A stretch of 49,126 bases of DNA from the NCBI GenBank assembly GCA_020852835.1, contig JADZAC010000024.1:1-49126 (forward strand), written 5' to 3'. Positions 16,692 through 24,928 of the stretch are shown here, piece by piece; position 1 is the first letter of the stretch, and each line of letters opens with the position of its first letter. The stretch comes from Flavobacteriales bacterium (lineage in GTDB: Bacteria > Bacteroidota > Bacteroidia > Flavobacteriales_F > PHOS-HE28). The notes under the pieces were generated by a model that searched no databases, was not told the DNA's origin, and saw only the letters and a list, made by a program, of their open reading frames with translations. The translations under genes were made by a program, and so were the position numbers.

Positions 16692-18413
16692 GTGGATCTC
16701 ATCAAGCTACTGTGCATCAGCACATTGTCACTTTTTCATTCCGCCTTGGCCGGCCAATCTGCCCCGCAGTTCCCGGCGCCGCCCATGGACCTGCCCGTGG
16801 AGGTGTCCGGCAACTTCATGGAGCTGCGTTCCAATCATTTTCATTCGGGCATTGACCTGAAGACCAATGGCCGCACCGGCTTGCCCGTAAAGGCGACCGC
16901 TGCGGGCTGGGTGAGCCGGATCAAGATCAGCCCTTGGGGCTACGGCAAGGCCGTGTACATCAGCCACCCTAACGGCTACACCACGGTGTACGGCCATTTG
17001 GACCGGCTCCATGGCAAGCTGGCCTCCACCCTGCTGGATCTGCAATATGAGGCGCGCAGCTTCAGCATCGACAAGTATTTTGCCCAGGGAGAACTGCCCG
17101 TGGCCCAGGGTGAAGTCATCGCGTACAGTGGCAATACCGGGGGCTCCTCCGCGCCCCACCTGCATTACGAGGTGCGCCGCACCGCCGACCAGCACGCCTT
17201 GGACCCGGAGCGCTACGGCATCAAAACCGTGGACAAGGTGCCCCCCGTCTTTTCGGGCATCCGCTTGCAGCCGCTGGACAGTACCGCACGTGTGCGCCCC
17301 TATCCTGCGAATGCCGCCGGCTTTGCGGTGGTGCCGGTGAATGATTCCACCTATGTGCTCAAGCCGGGCACCCGCGTGGCAGCCTGGGGCACCGTGGGCT
17401 TGGAGGTGAACGTCACCGATCGCTACAGCAACAGCAGCAACACCTGCGGCATTCGCACCCTGAGCGTGAGCGTGGACGGGCGCACCGTGTGCACCATCAA
17501 GCTGGAAGAAGCCGATTTCGGATTGCAGCGCTATGCCAATGCGTACATGGACTATGCCCTTTTCAAAGACAACAACATGCACTACAACCGGTGCTACAAA
17601 CTGCCCAACAACCGGCTGGAGGTGTACCAAGGCGAGCGCGACCCCGGGCGCATCAGCGTGCAGCCGGGCAAGGACCACGCCGTGCAGGTGATCGCCACGG
17701 ATGCCACGGGCAACCGCTCCACGCTCACCTTTGTCCTGCAGGGAGCCCAGCCCCAAGAAGCCGCCTTGTGGGCACCTGCCCGCCTCCCCGGGCAACGTTG
17801 TGGGTTTGACCGTCCGGCGGTATTGGAGCAACCCGGCATGCGCTTCAGCCTGCCGCCCAATGCCCTGTACAGCGATACCTACCTCCACACAAGCACGGCG
17901 CCCGCACCGGCCGGGGCGCTTGCCCCGCTGTTCACCCTGCAAGATGAACTCACTCCGTTGCACCTGGCCGGTGAACTGGCCATTGACGTTACCCTGCCCT
18001 TCCCTGCTGACCGGGCCGACAAGCTGCTGCTGGTACGGCAGGTCAAGGGCAAGCCGGTTGCCGAAGGCGGCACCTGGGCCAACGGCCGCATCACGGGCAA
18101 TGTGCGCACTTTGGGCAAGTACACCGTGATGATCGACACCGTGCCCCCGGTGATCACGGCCGTTTCGCTGCCGGCCGACATGAAACATGCGGCGGGGTTC
18201 AAGGTGCGGGTGAAGGACAACCTTTCGGGCGTGGACCAATGGGTGGCGCGGCTTGACGGGCAATGGATCTTGATGGAATACGACCCCAAGGCCAACGTTC
18301 TCGAGCACGCTTTTGATAAATACAGCAACCGCCCCGGGGAACACACCTTGGAACTGGAAGTTTCCGATGAGCGCGGCAACCGCAGCCGCCTCACCCACCG
18401 ATTTACGCGATAA
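16692..18413 (+). CDS. Secreted M23 family peptidase (LytM-type)
   Basis: The 573-residue product starts at GTG 16692 with a signal peptide (LIKLLCISTLSLFHSALAG). The M23 metallopeptidase domain lies in residues 45-190 and shows its zinc ligands in HFHSGIDLK and HLHYEVRR, with VYGHLDRL between. Such enzymes cut peptidoglycan cross-links. The remaining ~380 residues look like beta-sandwich domains (TDRYSNSSNTCGIRTLSVSVD; VSDERGNRSRLTHRF) and may bind substrate. It is divergent from the zapA block, with about 200 bp between the two start regions. Confidence 0.88.
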   Translation: MDLIKLLCISTLSLFHSALAGQSAPQFPAPPMDLPVEVSGNFMELRSNHFHSGIDLKTNGRTGLPVKATAAGWVSRIKISPWGYGKAVYISHPNGYTTVYGHLDRLHGKLASTLLDLQYEARSFSIDKYFAQGELPVAQGEVIAYSGNTGGSSAPHLHYEVRRTADQHALDPERYGIKTVDKVPPVFSGIRLQPLDSTARVRPYPANAAGFAVVPVNDSTYVLKPGTRVAAWGTVGLEVNVTDRYSNSSNTCGIRTLSVSVDGRTVCTIKLEEADFGLQRYANAYMDYALFKDNNMHYNRCYKLPNNRLEVYQGERDPGRISVQPGKDHAVQVIATDATGNRSTLTFVLQGAQPQEAALWAPARLPGQRCGFDRPAVLEQPGMRFSLPPNALYSDTYLHTSTAPAPAGALAPLFTLQDELTPLHLAGELAIDVTLPFPADRADKLLLVRQVKGKPVAEGGTWANGRITGNVRTLGKYTVMIDTVPPVITAVSLPADMKHAAGFKVRVKDNLSGVDQWVARLDGQWILMEYDPKANVLEHAFDKYSNRPGEHTLELEVSDERGNRSRLTHRFTR

Positions 18414-18475
18414 GCTCCATGGGCAACGCAACGAATCCGACAAAAAACGCGTATTACGCCGCAATTCGGCGCGAA

Positions 18476-19180
18476 ATGGCCAAATTCCGCATCTTCCTGC
18501 CCATTGCATCCCTCGCCGTGCTGGTCCTGGCCGGCTGCAGCCGGGCCATGATCGGCGGTGCCGCACAGGAAGGCACGATCGAGTTCGCCATGGCCTTCCC
18601 GGAGCTGGACCCCAACGGACTGATGGCCGATATGCTGCCTGAAAAAGCCGTGCTCAGCTTCAACCACGACCACCAATCCATGGACCTCAGCGCCGGCATG
18701 GGCGTGTTCAAGTCCAGCATGGTGATCAACACCCCGGCACAAGTGGTGGACTACCACATGAGCGTGATGGGCAAGAGCCTGGTGGCCGCCTTCAAGCGGC
18801 GCGACATGGTGGCCCTGAACAAGACCGAGGCGCCCTTGGCCGTGGTGTACACCGCCGCCAGGGATACCATTGCCGGGCTGCCCTGCAAACAAGCCTATTT
18901 GGTTTATGACAAGCTGGGCTCCCCGGAAGCGGAAGTGTGGTACACCGAGGAACTGGACCAAGAAAACCCGAACTGGTACGGGCCGTACAGCGAGATCCCC
19001 GGGGTGTTGATGCGCTACGAAGTGGTGCAGAACAACATACGCATGCGCCTGGAGGCTACCAAGGTAACCTTGGGGCCGGTTGATCCCGCCATATTCCAAA
19101 AGCGGCCTGAGCACCAGGAAGTCAGCCCGGAGGTGCTCTACGGTCAGTTGGACGAGGTGCTGGGCGCGTTCACCAATTGA
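18476..19180 (+). CDS. Lipoprotein, DUF4412/GLPGLI-like
   Basis: The product has 234 residues from ATG 18476 and a lipoprotein signal (LPIASLAVLVLAGC, lipobox LAGC). The mature part contains DTIAGLPCKQAYLVYD, EVWYTEELDQENPNWYGPYSEIPGVLMRYEV, a pattern shared by Bacteroidota DUF4412 and GLPGLI-type proteins, whose role is not known. The frame also runs back to ATG 18419, but the signal peptide begins at 18476. It follows the M23 peptidase by 62 bp. Confidence 0.75.
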   Translation: MAKFRIFLPIASLAVLVLAGCSRAMIGGAAQEGTIEFAMAFPELDPNGLMADMLPEKAVLSFNHDHQSMDLSAGMGVFKSSMVINTPAQVVDYHMSVMGKSLVAAFKRRDMVALNKTEAPLAVVYTAARDTIAGLPCKQAYLVYDKLGSPEAEVWYTEELDQENPNWYGPYSEIPGVLMRYEVVQNNIRMRLEATKVTLGPVDPAIFQKRPEHQEVSPEVLYGQLDEVLGAFTN

Positions 19181-19275
19181 GCCGCGCCGCTCCGCCACCA
19201 CCCTGGCGCGGGCTATCACAACGACCTGTTGATAATAGTAGCGGCCCTGCGGCCGTTCGCCCCGTGGGGTACCGG

Positions 19276-19283
19276 TAGTTTTG
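19276..19283 (+). promoter_or_regulatory. Probable -7 box for ftsK
   Basis: TAGTTTTG is an exact match to TAnnTTTG. It lies 90 bp before the chosen ftsK start. The -33 position has only a weak TTC (near 19256), so the full promoter is not proven. Confidence 0.4.
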
Positions 19284-19365
19284 CTTCGTCCGTACGCGCA
19301 ATGGGCCCTTGGGCCTGCATGCGCGACGGCCGCAATCCGCCCCTGCGGGCAAACTCCCTTTGCTT

Positions 19366-21915
19366 TTGGCCAACGAACGAAAGAACAAACTGCGCGAACA
19401 GCCTGCCGCCGAAGAGGAACAGCAGGCCCGCAAGGCCACGTCCAACAAAGCCAAGCGGGCGGCAGCGGACCAAGGTGCCGGCCGCCTGCAACGCCTGCGT
19501 GAATTCCTGGCCGATGAACGCGTGCACAAGGTGCTCGGGCTGTTCCTGGTGCTGGCTTCCTGCTACCTGCTGGTGGCCTTCACCAGCTACCTGTTCACCT
19601 GGCGCGTGGACCAGGACCTGATGGGCCGCCCGTGGGGCGAGATCTTCCGGCCGGAGGTGCGCGTGGAGAACTGGCTGGGCAAGTTGGGCGCCCTGATAAG
19701 CCACCGCTTCATATTCATCTGGTTCGGCGTTGCCGCATTCGCCTTTGTCCTCTGGGCCTTTTTGGCCGGTGTGCGCCTGGCCCTGCATGCCTGGTTGCTG
19801 CCCGTGGGCAAAACCCTGCGCTGGACCTTGATGGCCATGGTATGGATGCCCACCTTGTTGGGCTTCCTGTTCCCCAAGAACGGCTGGCAGGTGCTGGGCG
19901 GCGGCATAGGCTACGCCATCAACGACCACTTGACCGCATGGCTGGGCACCTTCGGTGCCGGTGCCGCCATCCTGTTCAGCGCGTTGGCGTTCTTCATTTA
20001 CACCTTCAATCCCTCGCTGGCTTGGATCCCTGCTTTGTTCGAACGCAAGCCGCCAACCCCGGCACCGGCCACCACGGACGGGGAGGAGGTGGCGGAAGCG
20101 CCCAAGAACCGCCTGCGGACAACACGGGAAGAGCCCGCACCGGTAATTGTGCCCGCCCCGGAACCGGAAACTGAAGTCAGCCTAAAGCAGGAGGAACCCG
20201 AGGCCGACCAAATTGAGCTGCCGGAAGAACTCTTTGAAGCCCCCCTGGTGGAGGAACTGCTTCCGGAACAGGCAGCCACGGTGCTGTCCTTCGATCCGGG
20301 CAGCATCACCGAAGAAGCTAACGGGTTCAGCGTGGAAGTGAACCAACCCGAGGAAGCGCTCAGCGAAGCCGAAATTGATGCCAAGCTGAAGGAATTCGGC
20401 GAATACGATCCTACGCTCGACCTCAGCAGCTATGTGCCCCCCACCCTGGACCTGCTGGCCGAGCACAGCAGCGGCGAACTCACCGTGACCAAGGAAGAGC
20501 TGGAGGAGAACAAGAACAAGATCGTCTCCACGCTCAACAACTACAACATCGGCATAGACAAGATCAAGGCCACCATCGGGCCCACGGTCACCCTGTACGA
20601 GATCGTGCCCCAGGCCGGGGTGCGCATCAGCAAGATCAAGGACCTGGAGGACGACATCGCGCTGAGCCTGGCCGCGCTGGGCATCCGCATCATCGCGCCC
20701 ATCCCCGGCAAGGGCACCATCGGCATTGAAGTGCCCAACAACAAGCCCCAGGTGGTGAGCATGCGCGCGGTGGTGGCCAGCGAGAAATTCCAGAACAGCA
20801 CCATGGACCTGCCCATCGTACTGGGCAAGACCATCAGCAACGAGACCTTCGTGACGGACCTGAGCAAAATGCCGCACTTGCTGATGGCCGGTGCCACGGG
20901 CCAAGGCAAATCCGTAGGCCTCAACGCCATCCTGGTGAGCCTGCTTTACAAGAAGCACCCCAGCCAGATCAAATTCGTGCTGGTGGACCCCAAGAAGGTG
21001 GAGCTCACCCTGTTCAGCAAGATCGAACGGCACTTCCTGGCCAAGTTGCCCGGCGAGGGCGAGGCCATCATCACCGACACCAAAAAGGTGGTGGCCACCT
21101 TGAACAGCCTGTGCATCGAGATGGATGAGCGCTACGAGCTGCTCAAGGACGCCGAAGTGCGCAACATCAAGGAGTACAATGCCAAGTTCATCAGCCGGCG
21201 CCTCAACCCCGAGCACGGGCACCGCTTCCTGCCCTACATCGTGCTGGTGGTGGATGAATTCGCCGACCTGATCATGACCGCCGGGCGCGAGGTGGAGACG
21301 CCCATAGCCCGCCTGGCCCAGTTGGCGCGTGCCATCGGCATCCACTTGATCATCGCCACGCAGCGCCCCAGCGTGAACATCATTACCGGCACCATCAAGG
21401 CCAACTTCCCGGCGCGCATCGCCTTCCGCGTTACCAGCAAGGTGGACAGCCGCACCATCTTGGATGCCGGCGGCGCCGACCAGCTCATCGGCCGGGGCGA
21501 CATGCTGCTGAGCACCGGCAACGACCTGATCCGGATACAATGCGCCTTTGTGGACACCCCTGAGGTGGAGCAGATCACCGCGTTCATCGGCAATCAGCGC
21601 GGCTATCCCGACGCCCTGCTGCTGCCCGAGGTGCCCACCGAAGAGGGCGAGGGAGGGGCCGACCTGGACGTGGGCGACCGCGACAGCATGTTCGAGGAGG
21701 CCGCACGCGTGGTGGTGCAAACCCAGCAAGGCAGCACCAGCCTGATCCAGCGCAAACTGAAACTGGGCTACAACCGCGCGGGCCGCATAGTGGACCAGTT
21801 GGAGGCCGCAGGCATACTCGGGGCGTTCGAGGGCTCAAAAGCCCGCAAGGTGCTGGTGCCCACGGAGGCCGCGCTGGATGAATTGCTGGGCCAAGAGAAG
21901 GCCGGGGTAAATTGA
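19366..21915 (+). CDS. ftsK: DNA translocase FtsK/SpoIIIE
   Basis: The product has 849 residues from TTG 19366 (MANERKNKLREQ). Four membrane helices lie in the first ~210 residues, then an acidic linker rich in Pro, Glu and Ala (about 215-345), and then the RecA-like motor: Walker A GATGQGKSVGLNAIL near residues 509-523, Walker B VLVVDEFADLIM, and IATQRPSVNIITG. The C-terminal winged-helix gamma domain (LIQRKLKLGYNRAGRIVDQLE) reads KOPS-like DNA signals. The protein pumps chromosomal DNA at the septum and activates dimer resolution. The start is uncertain: no ATG fits, and TTG 19309 would add 19 residues without family similarity. Confidence 0.92.
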   Translation: MANERKNKLREQPAAEEEQQARKATSNKAKRAAADQGAGRLQRLREFLADERVHKVLGLFLVLASCYLLVAFTSYLFTWRVDQDLMGRPWGEIFRPEVRVENWLGKLGALISHRFIFIWFGVAAFAFVLWAFLAGVRLALHAWLLPVGKTLRWTLMAMVWMPTLLGFLFPKNGWQVLGGGIGYAINDHLTAWLGTFGAGAAILFSALAFFIYTFNPSLAWIPALFERKPPTPAPATTDGEEVAEAPKNRLRTTREEPAPVIVPAPEPETEVSLKQEEPEADQIELPEELFEAPLVEELLPEQAATVLSFDPGSITEEANGFSVEVNQPEEALSEAEIDAKLKEFGEYDPTLDLSSYVPPTLDLLAEHSSGELTVTKEELEENKNKIVSTLNNYNIGIDKIKATIGPTVTLYEIVPQAGVRISKIKDLEDDIALSLAALGIRIIAPIPGKGTIGIEVPNNKPQVVSMRAVVASEKFQNSTMDLPIVLGKTISNETFVTDLSKMPHLLMAGATGQGKSVGLNAILVSLLYKKHPSQIKFVLVDPKKVELTLFSKIERHFLAKLPGEGEAIITDTKKVVATLNSLCIEMDERYELLKDAEVRNIKEYNAKFISRRLNPEHGHRFLPYIVLVVDEFADLIMTAGREVETPIARLAQLARAIGIHLIIATQRPSVNIITGTIKANFPARIAFRVTSKVDSRTILDAGGADQLIGRGDMLLSTGNDLIRIQCAFVDTPEVEQITAFIGNQRGYPDALLLPEVPTEEGEGGADLDVGDRDSMFEEAARVVVQTQQGSTSLIQRKLKLGYNRAGRIVDQLEAAGILGAFEGSKARKVLVPTEAALDELLGQEKAGVN

Positions 21916-21949
21916 GCCGGCCACGCTGCGGCACGTGCGCTGCTGCACG

Positions 21950-22369
21950 CTATCCTGCGGTTGCCAGGCCCATCCGCAACTGCTCGTTCAGCCATGCCCG
22001 GGCCGCCGCCTCATCGTGCGTTACCAGGGTGCGGTGTAACTGGGGGAAGGAGGAGAGGTACAAACGCGTGAGCATCTCGATCATGCTGGCCTTGGCCACC
22101 ACCGCCGAGGCCAGCAACTGGCTTTCCCCGCGGTCCGGTTTGCCCTGGTCGCGGCCCATGGCGTTCAGGTTGTAATCCACGTCCGCCGGTATGATCGTCA
22201 GGGTGACGTATGGCCTGCTGCCCATCAACTGCCGCCGTTGGGCCTGCACTTCCATTACGTTCTCCACCTGGAATACCACATTATTGTCATAGTAGATCTC
22301 CAACCAATGAGGTGTAACCACCCGCAACGTGGCAATGCTGGTGCGGTGATCCATCGGCTCCAAGGTCAT
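21950..22369 (-). CDS. Conserved Bacteroidota-type protein of unknown function
   Basis: The product has 139 residues, no signal peptide and no membrane helix. It contains LEIYYDNNVVFQVENVMEVQ, then PYVTLTIIPADVDYNLNAMG and ASMIEMLTRLYLSSFPQLHR, and looks like an alpha/beta STAS- or DUF7793-like protein. I cannot assign a function. ATG 22369 and ATG 22354 (MDHRTS) are both possible starts. It is convergent with ftsK, with 34 bp between the stop codons. Confidence 0.7.
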   Translation of the reverse strand: MTLEPMDHRTSIATLRVVTPHWLEIYYDNNVVFQVENVMEVQAQRRQLMGSRPYVTLTIIPADVDYNLNAMGRDQGKPDRGESQLLASAVVAKASMIEMLTRLYLSSFPQLHRTLVTHDEAAARAWLNEQLRMGLATAG

Positions 22370-22401
22370 GTTGCAGCAGCGTTATTGGTAATAAACGAAT
22401 G

Positions 22402-22409
22402 CCAAAGTA
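22402..22409 (-). promoter_or_regulatory. Possible -7 box for the gene at 22369
   Basis: The minus strand reads TACTTTGG, close to TAnnTTTG, 33 bp before the ATG. No TTG sits at the expected -33 distance. The surrounding stretch (about 22370-22586) is poorer in GC than the rest. Confidence 0.3.
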
Positions 22410-22586
22410 AGCGCTGCGGCCTTGGTTGGCATTCCTTGCACGATGATTGTGATGAACGGTTGAGAACTATTTTTTACGGCAACAACCCTAAGGAACCTGC
22501 AGGAACAGCAGATCAAATTTCACCTAAGTGGCTCTCCCAACCCCATGTTGCCGAAATTTGGTTCTCCTTACCAACACGCCTGCATC

Positions 22587-23588
22587 ATGGACAAGCGCGA
22601 TTTCTTGAAGACCGGAGGATTGCTGGGGCTGGCCTGGATGCTGCCCACCGGCAGGCTGTTCGCCTCCGCCAACAACGCGGCGGGCGGCTGTGTGCTGATC
22701 CCCTCGGAAACACCGGGCCCGTTCCCGCTGGACCTCACGGCCAACCCGTTCTATTTCCGCCAGGATATCCGGGAAGACCGTACCGGTGCGCCCTTGCGCC
22801 TGCGGCTGAAGGTCCTCGGCCTGGAGACCTGCGGCCCCATGCCCAACGTGCGTGTACACATCTGGGCGTGCGATGCCGACGGGGTGTACAGTGGATATCC
22901 CTTCCAACAGGGCGGTCAGAACACCGTAGGTGAAACCTTCCTGCGGGGCTTCCAGATCACCGATGCCGAAGGCGTGGTGGAGTTCCTTTCCATCTTCCCC
23001 GGATGGTACCCCAACCGGGTGTGCCACATCCACTTCAAGGTGCATGTGAACTCCAGTTATTCGGCCGTGTCGCAGCTCACCTTCCCGCAGGCGGAGAAAC
23101 AGGCGGTCTATACCGATAACGCCGCCTTGTACCCCAATGGGCCGGACCCGCTGACGCCCGCCCAGGACGGCATCTTCGATGATGGCTATGCCTACCAGGA
23201 GGCCACGCTCACCTACAACACGGACACCAGCGAGTACGAGAGTTACCTGGAGGTGACCGTGCAAGGCGAAGGCCTGCCCACCGGCCTGCAGGAACTGCGC
23301 AACGCCCGGCAATTCGTGCTGGGCCAGAACCAGCCCAACCCGTTCACGGACCATTGCGTGGTGCCCCTCACCTTGCTTGCACCCGGCGAAGTGACCTTGG
23401 AACTCTTCACCCTGCAAGGGCGAAGCGCTGCGCGGATCGAACAGCGGGGGCTTCCCGCCGGGGAGCACCTGCTCCCGGTGGACCTTGGCGAATTGGGGCT
23501 TGCCCAAGGATCCTATGCCTACCAAGTGGAGGTGCGCAATGCACAAGGCACTTTCCGCGATGTGCGGCTGATGACCTCGGCACGCTGA
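22587..23588 (+). CDS. Secreted intradiol ring-cleavage dioxygenase with T9SS sorting domain
   Basis: The product has 333 residues from ATG 22587. It starts MDKRDFLKTGGLLGLAW, which looks like a Tat signal with KR in place of RR. The central ~190 residues resemble protocatechuate/catechol intradiol dioxygenases: ETPGPFPLD, a possible Tyr ligand in DGVYSGY, and FPGWYPNRVCHIHFKV, with a Tyr and two His that match the Fe(III) ligand set. From about residue 243 the sequence FVLGQNQPNPF followed by a beta-rich repeat (VTLELFTLQGR, GSYAYQVEV) fits a T9SS type A sorting domain, so the protein is probably exported and bound to the surface. Aromatic substrate unknown. Confidence 0.8.
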   Translation: MDKRDFLKTGGLLGLAWMLPTGRLFASANNAAGGCVLIPSETPGPFPLDLTANPFYFRQDIREDRTGAPLRLRLKVLGLETCGPMPNVRVHIWACDADGVYSGYPFQQGGQNTVGETFLRGFQITDAEGVVEFLSIFPGWYPNRVCHIHFKVHVNSSYSAVSQLTFPQAEKQAVYTDNAALYPNGPDPLTPAQDGIFDDGYAYQEATLTYNTDTSEYESYLEVTVQGEGLPTGLQELRNARQFVLGQNQPNPFTDHCVVPLTLLAPGEVTLELFTLQGRSAARIEQRGLPAGEHLLPVDLGELGLAQGSYAYQVEVRNAQGTFRDVRLMTSAR

Positions 23589-23819
23589 GCGGCCGTTGGA
23601 CGTACCTTTTTTGAGCTTCCGGCCCGACCGGATTGCTCCGACGTGGCCTGGCAGGCAATCCTTGGTGCCGGGTTCCGGCCGAAGGTGCCAGTTGAACCCT
23701 CCGCCCAGGCCGGAACGACTGCACGCGTATCCTATGGAGAGCTGGGCGCATCGTACCGCTCATCCGATGACCGCCGGGAAGGATCGGAAGTACACGGCGG
23801 AACTCGCTCATACCGGCAG

Positions 23820-23856
23820 AAAAAACGGATCCCCGCAGGTTTCGGCCTGCGGGGAT
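23820..23856 (-). terminator. Rho-independent terminator of the OmpA gene
   Basis: An 11-bp perfect stem (ATCCCCGCAGG at 23829-23839 with its complement at 23846-23856, 6-nt loop) is followed on the minus strand by a run of six T (23825-23820). It lies just after the OmpA-family stop codon at 23885. The facing gene also ends nearby at 23588. Confidence 0.8.
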
Positions 23857-23884
23857 ACCGGCGTGCGATCCGGTGTGCCGGCTC

Positions 23885-24772
23885 CTATTCCGTACCGTCG
23901 CTGGCCTTCTTCAAGCCTTCCTCGATCATGTGGTAGAACTGGTCCATCTTCGGCAGGATCACAATGCGGATGCGACGGTTGGTGCTGCGGCCCTCGGGGG
24001 TGTCGTTGCTGGCCTTGGGCACGTATTGGCTGCGGCCTGCTGCGGTGATGCGGGCCGGGTCCACGTGGTAGTCGTTCTGCAGCACGCGGGTGATGGTGAT
24101 GGCCCGCGAGGCGCTCAGGTCCCAATTGTCCTTGATGCAATCGCGGCTGATGGGCACGTTGTCCGTATGGCCTTCCACCAGCACCTCCTGATCGGGCTTG
24201 TCGTTCAGCACGGTGGCCACCTTGCCCAGCACTTCCTTGGCGCGCGGCGAAAGCTCGGTGCTCCCGCTCCGGAAGAGCATCTTGTCGCTGAGCTCGATGA
24301 ACACCACGCTCTTCTCCACGTTCACGGTAACGTCCGTATCGTTCAGGTTGCCCAGCGAGCTCTTCAGGCTCACCACCAAGGCCAAGGTCACGGAATCTTT
24401 CTTGTCCAGTGCATCCTGCATGGTGCGGATCTGCAGGTCCTTCTCCTTGATGCTCTCCAACGATTTTTCCAAGTTGGAAGCTTCCTTCGCGCTGAGCGTG
24501 GCCATGTTGCCCACGTTGTTCAGCAGGGCCTGGTTGGTAACGCTCATTTCCTGCACTTGCTCCTTGAGGTGGTCCACGCTGGTTTGCAGGTTGGCGTTCT
24601 TGTTTTCCATGCCCGCTTTGGCGGCGTTGCACTCGGCCAAGGCCCGGTTGGCGGCATCCAGCTTTTCATTGAGCGTTTGGTTGGAAAGCTGGATGGCAGT
24701 GTACTTCTTTTTGGAGACGCACGAGGCCAACAGAGCTATTGCGGCCAACAGCAGAAGCGAATTTCGGTTCAT
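23885..24772 (-). CDS. OmpA family lipoprotein
   Basis: The product has 295 residues from ATG 24772. A lipoprotein signal (LLLLAAIALLASC) is followed by a long charged coiled coil (about residues 25-140), then the OmpA C-terminal peptidoglycan-binding domain (VFIELSDKMLFRSGSTELSPRA, VLVEGHTDNVPIS, NWDLSASRAITITRVLQ, NRRIRIVILP). It should anchor the outer membrane to peptidoglycan, as Pal-like proteins do. ATG 24778 is also possible. A terminator follows. Confidence 0.88.
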   Translation of the reverse strand: MNRNSLLLLAAIALLASCVSKKKYTAIQLSNQTLNEKLDAANRALAECNAAKAGMENKNANLQTSVDHLKEQVQEMSVTNQALLNNVGNMATLSAKEASNLEKSLESIKEKDLQIRTMQDALDKKDSVTLALVVSLKSSLGNLNDTDVTVNVEKSVVFIELSDKMLFRSGSTELSPRAKEVLGKVATVLNDKPDQEVLVEGHTDNVPISRDCIKDNWDLSASRAITITRVLQNDYHVDPARITAAGRSQYVPKASNDTPEGRSTNRRIRIVILPKMDQFYHMIEEGLKKASDGTE

Positions 24773-24928
24773 GATCATGGTGTTGCTGGCACCGAAGGTA
24801 ACCGCCGATCCCGGTGGCGCAGCCGAGGCCGGCCGCCCCCATGCACATCCCATTGTTCACCAAGCAGAGCGGCCATGCACGCAACGGCGTTCCGTGCGGC
24901 CCTTCTTTGCAGTGCAACCCGACCCGCC

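Noticed and set aside
13858-16860. Plus-strand open frame of 1000 codons
   Set aside because: It runs antisense to the epimerase, rny and zapA genes, which have clear motifs; its composition is that of a shadow frame.
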